Below, piece after piece: positions 55,845 through 64,000 of a stretch of DNA of 64,000 nt. The translations under genes and the position numbers were made by a program. The notes beneath the pieces are model-generated. The model had not been told where the DNA came from. It did no database searches and worked only from the letters and a program-made list of their open reading frames with translations. Numbering within the stretch: the first letter of the stretch is position 1; each line of letters begins with the position of its first letter. The stretch covers positions 372,001-436,000 of the forward strand of contig MSED01000009.1 in the NCBI GenBank assembly GCA_002099365.1. Direction: 5' to 3'. The DNA comes from Phialophora verrucosa. Taxonomy: Eukaryota > Ascomycota > Eurotiomycetes > Chaetothyriales > Herpotrichiellaceae.

Positions 55845-57688
55845 CTAGATGGTCTTGGGCTGCTCGACGTGCTGGACCTCCCCAGCACCGGCCTCGACGC
55901 CCTTGGTGGCGAGCATTTCCATTTCCTCCTGTTCGTTGAGGCGATGGATGAAGTCGTGCGCCGCGTCCGTGACCATACTCCGTTCCGCGTCTTCAATGGC
56001 CTGCGAGTGAAAACAACAGGTGTTAGCAGACAGCAAGTCAGATGTTGCGGAGTCGCGAGAGAGAAAAAGGGGAGGAGGGAAAGAAAAGGAGTAAGTACCT
56101 GTAGCGGCATGGCGTGGCCGGTCTTCTTCTTCCGCACCTTGGCTTCCCGGAGGAGCCAGAGCGGCAGAGTCAGGTACGAGAGGATACACACGACCAGCAG
56201 GGCTAGCGTGCCAGCAAACCCTGCCAGGTACCGTGGGGCGTCTTGGTTAGGGTACATCTGTCGGTGGTCAGCACAACCGTTTTTTACAGCGTCAGGGCCT
56301 CAAAGGTCGAAAGTTACCTGTGGGGCAATAATGCTGGCGATGGTCAAGGATGCAACGGCAGCGGCTACGCCGACAGCTTGTTCGGCCGCGCCATATAACG
56401 TCGAAGAGCGATAGCTTAAAACGATCGGCTGGGAGACCAGGACCATCTGCCCAAGATATGCCATGCCATATAATGCGGTTGTCTCAATCACAGTTCCTCG
56501 AGCTTCCGGATGCATCGAGGTATAGGTCCAGACAGCATAGCACGGCACAGACGCAAAGACGGGAAGAAGGTAGTGCCACATGCGCTCTCGAGTCCAATCG
56601 GAATGGACACTCCAGACCCAGTACAAGGGGATGATGCTCAGGTTGCAGGCTGCGGTGTAGAGATTGGACTTTGTCGTCGAATAGCCGAGGAACACCTTGA
56701 GGATGGTAGGGAGGAAGGTAGCTTGAGCGACGGCCACCATGCACAGCGACACGTACGAGACAAAGAAGACGTAGGTCGAAGGCCGCTTGAAGATGCGGCG
56801 GAACGCAGGCCAGCTCCAGCTGACGTCGGTTTTTCTGGCTGATCCCCTACCGAATCTGTTGATCGCGATATACCGCTGTCTCTCCGTAAGCGCGGTCGAT
56901 GTCTCCGGAAAGGTGATCAGAAGGAGGAAAAGGATGGGCGCCATCGCGATGGGCAAGACCCCCTCGATGATGAAGACCCATTGCCAGGAGTCAAGTCCGT
57001 TCCGACCGTCCAGGTGCCCAATCCCTGCGGCGATGAACGCCGACACGGCAGACGCGAGGGCATTGGCGCTGTGAAAGACGCCGATACGGAACGCTCTTTC
57101 AGACGGCTTGTACCACATCGAGAAGTACATGACACATGCTGGGACCACACCGGACTCGGGGATACCGAGAAAGAAGCGAGCTGCCAGTAGTCCTGCTTTG
57201 TTGGTGCAGGCCGCCATGGACATGACGATGGTGCCCCAGAGAACCATGACGACAGGGAAGAAGTACTTTGCGGAAAACTTCTTCATCATGATGTTCGACG
57301 GCAAGAGGCCCGCGGTGACGGCAAAGTAGGTGATGGAGACGGCCCAGCTGAAGTCGGCGCCTTTCATCCCCAGAGCACCTTCGATGGAGTGGCTCGTCCC
57401 CAGGCCCAAGATCTTGACGTTTCCGAGGTTGGCTCTGTCCATGTAGGCGAGGAAGTAGATGATGCAAGCTGGGAATAAAACTCGAAAGTCAAGCTTGCGG
57501 ACGAGTGCCCTTTCTTCCTCTGGGGTCCAGTCTGGCGTCAAGACTGTGGCATTTTGGATGCGATCTTCGCTGGTGTCGTGTATGCCATCCTTCTTTCTCG
57601 GGACCAGGAGGCCTCGGAACGACCAGCCACCGATGTAGATGCCTTCTTTCTCAAGCGAGGCTTGATGTGCTGCAAACGCCTTCGCCAT
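55845..57688 (-). CDS. MFS transporter, ACS family (third)
   Basis: Three exons, 57688-56318, 56257-56099 and 56000-55845, give 561 residues; all introns are phase 0. ATG 57688 (MAKAFAAHQ) is preferred; the frame is open for a few codons before it without another ATG. EERALVRKLDFRVLFPACIIYFLAYMDRANLGNVKI is the ACS-family helix 1 region, then FAVTAGLLPSNIMMKK, ARFFLGIPESGVVPACVMY and WQWVFIIEGVLP. Exon 2 encodes helix 12 (LAGFAGTLALLVVCILSYLTL). The C-terminal tail is long and acidic (EQEEMEMLATKGVEAGAGE). It probably imports a carboxylate. Its place next to the malonyl-CoA synthetase suggests malonate or a related acid, an inference from position only. Confidence 0.92.
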
Positions 57689-58586
57689 GGTCAACAACGG
57701 TCAGCCCAAACGACAGGGATGAGGCTGGAGAGGGGCATGACCCGGCCATCTGGCCGCCCACTTATATACACCGACTTGCATTTCAGAAATCACCGCGGCG
57801 ATTTGCCCTGCAAGATATTTGCCGAGCGACCGGTTCTGATGGTCGTGTAGAATTCTATATCGATCCAAGCGTCGGGGAAACAAACCGGGGAAGACGTGCG
57901 GGGAGAAACCGGAGATTGGAGATGATCAGCACCTCAGCGAGGTCGACAATGCGTTGAAGTCGAGCATCCTTTGTTCTTGGCTGTACAGAATGAAACGGAG
58001 CTCAAGTGCGACTCAGCCCGGCCGTGCCGCGGATCCGACTTTCATGGTTTCCCTTGCAGGCTGTTTCGCACTTCGAGCCGGCTCGTCAGCTCCTCGTAGG
58101 ATGATGTTTAAACTTTCGAACGGTGCCTATTGGGCTACACCACCGACGAAAACTGTTCAAGTGCACCGGACCGACCTTTTAAGCGTTCACCTACAGACCC
58201 TGAAAGAGAAGGAGAACCGAAGGAGTCAGCCTCGCTGGAAGGCTGAGATAAGAAGGGTATGTAATTACTAGAAAGGAGTAGTGTGAAAGCCCATGAGGAC
58301 GGAGATGGGTATGCTAAGCAGGGGGATGGGATCGGCGACATGATTACTTCATTGAATTCTCGAATATAGACTCCATACTGCAGGCGTACAGACTTGAACA
58401 GAACTGAACCAGATCATACAGGACGGAACGGCGTGGGTTATGAATGCTACGGCCCTTGCTGAAGGATCGACTCGTCGAGAAAAAAGTCAAGCTTGAGTTT
58501 CAGGAAAATATCTCATCACACGGTAGGTACATTAAAAGCAAATGTCCAAGGTTGAGCTCTTTGTGCGCACGGCACCTCTTTCTCAC
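57689..58586. other. Intergenic between two minus-strand transporter genes
   Basis: These 898 bp contain the promoter of the ACS gene and the 3' UTR of the upstream MFS gene. Open frames are short; no gene is seen. Confidence 0.5.
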
Positions 58587-60225
58587 TCACAACCTCCACT
58601 TTGACGCCGCACCTATCGTAATTGCAGCTTCTAGTCTGACCCATAGCACAGCAATGGTGGCCAGCGCCATTAAGACCCCAACCATGACGCTCGTGCGCTC
58701 AAAGCTGGCCGGTGATCTCGCACCAGCTGTCGCCCTCGCTGCATCATCGCGACCTCTGATCAAAGCGCCAGCAACGGGAGTTCCGACCAAAGCAGCTATA
58801 CCCCGAAGCATGTACAAGACACCATTCACCGAGGCGTAATGCGCGACTCCGAAGATCTCGACCAACGACGTCGGGAATAAGGAGACGTAGGCGCTGGCGA
58901 AGATGCCGTAGAACAGGACGAAGGCGATGAAGAGGCCTTTCCCGCCATGCCCATCGAACGTCGACGGCAGCCAGAAGCCCAGACATACCACCGCGCTGAC
59001 GAACGTCGTTGCAAAGAGGGTGTTGACCCGTCCGCACCGGTCTGCAGCGTACCCGATGCCGATCTTCCCCACTGCATTCATGGCGTTGCTCAAGGCGATG
59101 AAATTCGCGCCCGTGGACGCACTGTAGCCCAGTGTGCGGGCGTAGCTAGAGAAGAAAAATACCGGCGTGTAGTAAGCGGCGGCCTGCAGTGCCGCACCAA
59201 GGGCTTGGGCGGCGAACTTCCTCGAGCGGACTATGCGCCAGTCAACCAGCGGTATTTGCCAGAAGCCACGGACTCGGTGTCGCCAACCGGTGCGGCGGGT
59301 TCCAGCTATGCGTGCGTGGTTTGCATTTTCGGCGTCCAGCACCTGTTGCATGACACTCCCGCTCGTGTGATCCCAATCGATGGCCCAGCCACTCAGTGTC
59401 AACAGGACGAACGAGACACCGGCACTCAACCTCAGTGTATTCCGAAAGCCGATGCTCGAATTCAAGGCCCTCATCGCAGGCGCGAACACGACCCCTCCTA
59501 CACCGGTGCCGGAGATGACAAGACCCATGGCGAGACCGCGCCGTTTGTCGAACCACGTTGGCGTCACTGTCACGGCGGGGATGTAGGTCAAACATGTTCC
59601 GATGCCCAGCAATAGTCCCTGCGTGAGCTCAAACTGCCAGAGCTTCTGGCTATAACTGGCCAGCAGGTTTGCCAGGCTGAACACGACAGCCCCGGAGATG
59701 ATGACCCTTCGCGGAGGGAAGCGGTTAGTCCATGCAGTGGCAAAAGGCGCGCCGAGACTCATCAAGCTGATGGCAATCGTGCCGATGAGGTCGATCGTGG
59801 CTGGAGAGGCGCCCGTGAACGGCGTGTCCGCTTGGAGAGACATGGATTCGTAAAGGTCCTGGTACACGCCAAAGACAAATGTTATCCCGCAGGCCGTGAA
59901 GACGACGGTGAAGGAAGCGACGACGATGATGAGAGCACGACTAGATGTTGGCAGCACAGCGTCAGATTGTGTCTATGATTGACAAGATAGACCCCAGAGG
60001 AGGAACTCACATGTCGGAAGGCGACAATCTGAACATACGGCCTGTTGTGCCATTTCTCTGTGCAGCATCTGAAGTTATCGGCTGTGCTGGAAGGGAAGCA
60101 TTGCTCAACAGCTCTCGACCCGGGCTCGCTCGAACGGCCCCGGCTTGTAATTCAACGTCCATGGCCGTCGCCGTACTCCTCTTCCACGAGTTACGCCAAT
60201 GGTTGCGGAGTGCTATACTCGACAA
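58587..60225 (-). CDS. MFS monocarboxylate-transporter-like protein (MCT family)
   Basis: Two exons, 60225-60011 and 59940-58587, give 522 residues; a start at 60162 (MDVELQAG) would give 501. Helix 1 (RALIIVVASFTVVFTACGITFVFGVYQDLY) shows the fungal MCT pattern of a long helix followed by GVYQ. ASPATIDLIGTIAISLMSLGAPFA, GLLLGIGTCLTYIPAVTVTPTWFDKRRGLAMGLVISGTGVGG (the helix 4-5 loop with RRGLA) and the C-half NAMNAVGKIGIGYAADRCGR are typical. Members carry short monocarboxylates or other substrates, and several fungal ones do not carry monocarboxylates at all. It lies behind the third ACS carrier on the same strand. Confidence 0.9.
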
Positions 60226-60617
60226 AAAAAGCTCTTGTGAAAACGGCTGTAGATAGTTGAAGTAGACGAAGCTTCACAATGAGTCATTTGTCGGTTGTAT
60301 CCGGCTACAGACGTGCCCCACGGGTACACGGTACGAGGCAGACACGGTCTTCTGTCAGGCCCGACTAGTTAGCAGAAGAACAGAAGTGCTGAGATTGGCT
60401 TGTGAGCATGTTCCTGATGTTCTTGTACAGGATTGGGCTGACCACGCTGACGTTATGAATCTCCAGCAGAGGTCGTACATGGCCGGAACTCAGTGGGCTC
60501 GTTTCGTACACCGAGCTCCGTACGATTTTACACGCACAAAGAAGGTGATGGTGGTCAGGACATGCTGGCGAGACATCCCTCAATCAGATATGCTTACCAG
60601 ACGAGCCGGCTACTCAT
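60226..60617. other. Intergenic between MCT-like and BUD13 genes
   Basis: Both flanking genes run on the minus strand. No gene is seen in the 392 bp. Confidence 0.5.
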
Positions 60618-61859
60618 TCACTCATCCATCTGCCACTGGTAACTCAACTCCTCCATCCTGCCCTTCTTCGAGCGTGCTTGGAACCACTCCTTTTCAAAGC
60701 CATTGCTTCGATCGACCCCATCCCACCGCCACCCCGGCAGGATCCCATACCGATTAGGCGCGGCAGGCGGGCCCGTATACACCTTTTTCCTGGCCTGTAC
60801 ACGGCCACCACCCGCGGACGTTGCCCCCCGTCCTGTAGACACCATTCTCTTCTCCCCCTCCTCCGCCTCGTCCTCCGCCCTCCTCTGGGCCATATACGCA
60901 GCCATCGGATCATCCCAGCGTAGCTTCCCCTTCAACTCGTCATTCATAACCTCGTCATCGACACCCCGGGACAACGTCAGGAACTTGGCCTCCTCGAGTT
61001 GCTTCCTCTTTTCCTCCCTCTCCCGTCGTTGGACCTCGCCCATCGCGTCTTCCTTGGCTTTCTTCTCCGCTCTCACCTTCTCCTGTTCCGCGGCACGGGC
61101 TTCCGCGCGCTTGAGACTCACATCGATGCGCCGCCCCGTGGCATCCCTGTAGATTGTCTCTTCATCTGGCTCTGGCGTATCCTTGCGCTTCGATTTCTTC
61201 GATTGAGATCTGCGTTTCGACCTCTCAAGATCGAGTTCCGCCTTTAGTTCTTCGCGACGGATCAAGGCGGCCGTGTCCGCGGCGGTCTGCAGCCCTGCTT
61301 TTGCGCCGGATTGCATGCGCGGCGCGGCGGTGTCGTCGGGGGCCGCTTCTACAATTGCAGGAGCGTCCTCGTCTTCGATGCCCTGTTGCCGGACGCGTGA
61401 TTCCTCCGCCGCTTCGGCCAGGATGCGGTCCGCCTCGGCGGTGTCGTCTTCATCGCGGCGGCGAGGGCCTACTCCTCCTCCCCCTGCTCCTCCCTTTTGT
61501 CCTTGTTCCTCCGTAGAACCCGTAGCTGCAGTGCCCGTGGCGACGACCTTCCATCCCGTTCCACCTTTCTTTTTCCTAAACTCGGCGGACCTGACGTTCG
61601 TGTCGAAGGTCGGGGTGTCTTCGTCGTCTGCACCTGCACCCTCGGCCTGCGTCCGCCGTGAAAGAGACAGGTCCTCATCGTCATCTGCAATCACGAGGCC
61701 GCCTGCCGTGGACGAGTCCTTGTTCTTCCGCCGCTTCTTCTTCGGCCGCGCAGAGTCTTGGAAGTCTGGTGAGGCCGTCTCGTCATGGGAGGAGCCTCTG
61801 GCGTTGGAGGCGGTGAGGTATTTCTTCGCCAGGTAGGCTGCGAGGTCTGCGCCAGGCAT
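60618..61859 (-). CDS. BUD13: Pre-mRNA-splicing factor Bud13/Cwc26
   Basis: Intronless, 413 residues from ATG 61859. That start gives [17 protein letters not shown], the conserved N-terminus of the family; the frame is open 31 codons further up without similarity. The middle is charged and low-complexity with Lys/Arg-rich nuclear signals ([24 protein letters not shown]) and a long basic/acidic helix. The C-terminal domain holds the hallmark [16 protein letters not shown] followed by [17 protein letters not shown]. Bud13 forms the RES complex with Pml1 and Snu17 in the activated spliceosome and aids intron retention control and splicing. It is a housekeeping gene and marks the end of the metabolic stretch. 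Confidence 0.95.
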   Translation of the reverse strand: MPGADLAAYLAKKYLTASNARGSSHDETASPDFQDSARPKKKRRKNKDSSTAGGLVIADDDEDLSLSRRTQAEGAGADDEDTPTFDTNVRSAEFRKKKGGTGWKVVATGTAATGSTEEQGQKGGAGGGGVGPRRRDEDDTAEADRILAEAAEESRVRQQGIEDEDAPAIVEAAPDDTAAPRMQSGAKAGLQTAADTAALIRREELKAELDLERSKRRSQSKKSKRKDTPEPDEETIYRDATGRRIDVSLKRAEARAAEQEKVRAEKKAKEDAMGEVQRREREEKRKQLEEAKFLTLSRGVDDEVMNDELKGKLRWDDPMAAYMAQRRAEDEAEEGEKRMVSTGRGATSAGGGRVQARKKVYTGPPAAPNRYGILPGWRWDGVDRSNGFEKEWFQARSKKGRMEELSYQWQMDE

Positions 61860-62427
61860 GGTAGTGGATGGTATAGGCAGAGGACGAGAGACGAGGCCAG
61901 TTAGACGATCTGGACTGGTGCGCGAGACTGCTTTCAAATCTTTCATTGGCACTGGCGAGGCTGCGCAACCCGCGCGTCCGCCATGTTTGTCAGGTTTGGC
62001 ATGTTTGCACTATCGTCCGTCAGGCTACGTCATTGTTGACGAACGCGTCACATGCTACGAGTTCGAATTAGGCGCTCGCTTTGTAATTGTCGATATCGGA
62101 TTCTAGGACACTGCCCATGCTATTGATCTGACATCTGTAAGGTCCATCTGTGATAATTCCCAACGCCGACCACCGACTGCCAATCTCGGGTGCCTCCAAG
62201 GTCGTTCATATCCTCAAGAAGCGCCATGCCGTTCCCCTGTTGATAATGTGTTGATACAGCCTTGCTTCCCTAATGAGTCCTTGGGGTATCTTGACGAATT
62301 GAAAACATGAAAAGTACTCGCAACTCAGTTGCTGTGTTGCTCGATCATTACAAGCGTGACAAGCAGACCACCAACGCCAAATCCACGTGAATCACAATCT
62401 TAGTGCCAGTTGCGTATGTCCCGCTGC
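61860..62427. other. Intergenic, no gene seen
   Basis: The 568 bp contain the BUD13 promoter and the 3' UTR of the upstream gene on the same strand. Nothing else is recognisable. Confidence 0.5.
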
Positions 62428-63024
62428 TCAGGTCAAGTGAGCATAGTCGACGAATTCGTAGTCGTTGTCCTCATCGCTGGAAGCTTCGGCCTTCTCCTTG
62501 TCGTCGACAACGTCATATTCCTTGGTGATGAGCTGCTCTGTCTCCTTGTTCTCGAACCGCTGAACGGCCTGGGCAATGGCTTGACTCAGGATGTCACGAC
62601 CAGTCCGGGGACCCGTTGCATGATCGTAACTGTACATGAAATCGGCCTCAGCGGGTAGTGGGGCTTCAGACGCGTCTGGAATCTCCTCTCCCTCAGATGC
62701 GTCCGAGACGTGAGCCAAGGGTCCGTCCATAGCATCGACGACCTCGTTGCGGAAAGCCTTGCGAGCAAGCGTGGCAGCCTGGCTAACTGTCTTGTTTTGA
62801 AGGTCGTGTCTGTACTTGGCCTCGCCCCGGCCAACTCGTCGATCCTGATCGCGCCGATTGGGTCTGCCTAGGCACCTACGGCAATTGTCCTCATGCTCGG
62901 CATGCTTGTGGCAATGATGATCTGAAGGCTCCTGACCTCCTCTTGCCCACTTCTTGTTGTTGGTCTTCTCCCGGAGGTACGGTTTGGCTTCGCTGCGGAG
63001 GTCGTTGGTGGGCACGGCAGACAT
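62428..63024 (-). CDS. Uncharacterised small protein with His/Cys-rich segment
   Basis: Intronless, 198 residues. The start has a fair context, with a long pyrimidine/purine-mixed leader. A His/Cys-rich segment at about 34-52 (SDHHCHKHAEHEDNCRRC) could bind a metal. The rest is hydrophilic with an acidic C-terminus (EKAEASSDEDNDYEFVDYAHL) and a helical middle (AATLARKAFRNEVVDAM). No known domain is recognised. Open frame length, codon balance and position beside BUD13 support a real gene. Confidence 0.75.
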   Translation of the reverse strand: MSAVPTNDLRSEAKPYLREKTNNKKWARGGQEPSDHHCHKHAEHEDNCRRCLGRPNRRDQDRRVGRGEAKYRHDLQNKTVSQAATLARKAFRNEVVDAMDGPLAHVSDASEGEEIPDASEAPLPAEADFMYSYDHATGPRTGRDILSQAIAQAVQRFENKETEQLITKEYDVVDDKEKAEASSDEDNDYEFVDYAHLT

Positions 63025-64000
63025 GGTGGTGAACCGAGGCTCGATTGATAGCTGGGAGCGGTACGTGGTGGAATGTAAATGGAAATATGTGATGAGGAGT
63101 GTAATAGGATTGATGGAGTCTGTAAGCTGAACAAGCAGACAGTACTTGAAGTGGGTGCACTGTAGTGGAGGCTGTCAACGAATGACGCGTGCAGGTGCAG
63201 ACAACTATAGAAGTGGAAAGAACAAAGCAGAGCGTCCGCGAGTGGCGAAGTGATTCGGCAGAGGGGAACAAAGAAATTAGTAACAACGGCAAAGTTGTTA
63301 CAGAGTGTAAAAGGTAGGGGTGACAGGTAGCCGGGCTATGGGATAGTCCTATATGAGGGTCGGGTGAAGCTGAAGTGAGGATGACGAGGGGGACGGGGAT
63401 AGGGACGAGGACTCATGGTGTGTCACACGCGTTGCCCCAACCCGAGATGGTGGTGATAGCGGACTGTCCCGAAAGCGGGCACGGGTTGATTGGGATGGGC
63501 TGAATGGGTCACCGATGCTGGAATCCTGACTCCTCAATCAGGGCGCCAAGGGCATGTGTTGTTGACTCGTTGAGATGATGTGGAGGCGATGCAGGCTGAT
63601 AGCCTGATAGAGGGGATCATGCACAAAGCATGCAGGCGAGCATAAGCGCGACGCTCGCAGTGCGGGATGATCGCACGCGGCCGAGGAACAAGCCTGTGAT
63701 TGGCTCAGGCCATACTCTATCGGCGTCACCCACGCTGCTAAATACAATCACAATCAGCGGTTCGAGACCCGAAGCAAGTCATCCTGTGGCTTGGAGTTTG
63801 GGGACCGGAGATCAAGGCACGCCGACAAGGGAAGCTCGAACTTACGAGGTACGGACTGCCAGGTTCCCGAGCTGAAAAGCCAAACGAACAGTCATCCCGC
63901 ACTGCTGCTTATCGCCCCTCACTCGTCCTGCCTGGGCTGCCTGAGCCTCGGTGGTTTCAGTAGTTTACTCCGTGCGCGTAGGAGTGCTGATATGACTGTT
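63025..64000. other. Right-end intergenic region
   Basis: This 976-bp end piece contains the promoter of the 198-residue protein gene. A GGTTCGAGACC resembling a tRNA B-box occurs near 63758 but has no matching tRNA body. No gene is seen. Confidence 0.5.

Noticed and set aside
24581..60225. A classic secondary-metabolite cluster
   Set aside because: Three regulators and several transporters suggest one, but there is no polyketide synthase, peptide synthetase, terpene cyclase or P450 in the window.
63745..63775. GGTTCGAGACC, a perfect-looking tRNA B-box
   Set aside because: The flanks do not form a T-arm stem, and no A-box or acceptor stem fits at the right distance.

Overview
This window is nuclear DNA of a filamentous ascomycete (Pezizomycotina). 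Genes are broken by short introns of about 46-100 nt with GT..AG ends and CTAAC-like branch sites. There are three Zn2Cys6 transcription factors, one Yap-type bZIP, four MFS transporters, a Bgl2-type glucanase, a Bud13/Cwc26 splicing factor and a fungal mitochondrial carrier. There are no operons, no CRISPR array and no intact transposon. The class within Pezizomycotina cannot be fixed from the sequence alone. All exon models were built by hand from splice signals and reading-frame continuity; homology statements are recognition of family motifs, not database searches.

Layout. 0-11 kb, surface, phosphate and metal genes: the 5' end of a secreted phosphoesterase (minus), a Ccc1/VIT vacuolar iron transporter, a secreted PhoA-type acid phosphatase (minus), an N-terminally membrane-anchored multicopper oxidase, a Bgl2-like GH17 glucanase, and a single-pass Cys-rich membrane protein (minus). 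11-24.5 kb, a gene-poor stretch: the only gene I can support is a three-exon bZIP at 15.3-16.1 kb; about 8.5 kb after it holds nothing I can recognise. 24.6-31.1 kb: a Zn2Cys6 regulator, then a mitochondrial dicarboxylate carrier (10 exons, one of 19 nt) transcribed divergently from a mitochondrial succinyl-CoA:3-ketoacid CoA transferase. 32-43.7 kb: a Dal5-type transporter divergent from a type-B carboxylesterase, a second Zn2Cys6 regulator, an AhpD-like protein ending in AKL (peroxisomal signal), divergent from a second ACS-family transporter, and a small cupin. 45.2-48 kb: a 937-residue, intronless, largely disordered protein. 49.5-60.2 kb: a third Zn2Cys6 regulator, an ACSF3/MatB-like malonyl-CoA synthetase ending in ARL, a third ACS-family transporter and a monocarboxylate-transporter-like MFS protein. 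60.6-63.0 kb: Bud13/Cwc26 and a conserved-looking small protein, probably ordinary chromosome context.

How it may work together (inference). The 24-60 kb stretch is rich in carboxylate handling: uptake carriers, ester hydrolysis, CoA activation or transfer, a mitochondrial dicarboxylate carrier, two proteins with peroxisomal C-termini and three pathway-type regulators. The most interesting reading is that 49.5-60.2 kb is a fungal counterpart of bacterial malonate loci (regulator + malonyl-CoA synthetase + carboxylate transporters), here with a peroxisome-targeted enzyme. No malonyl-CoA decarboxylase is present in the window.
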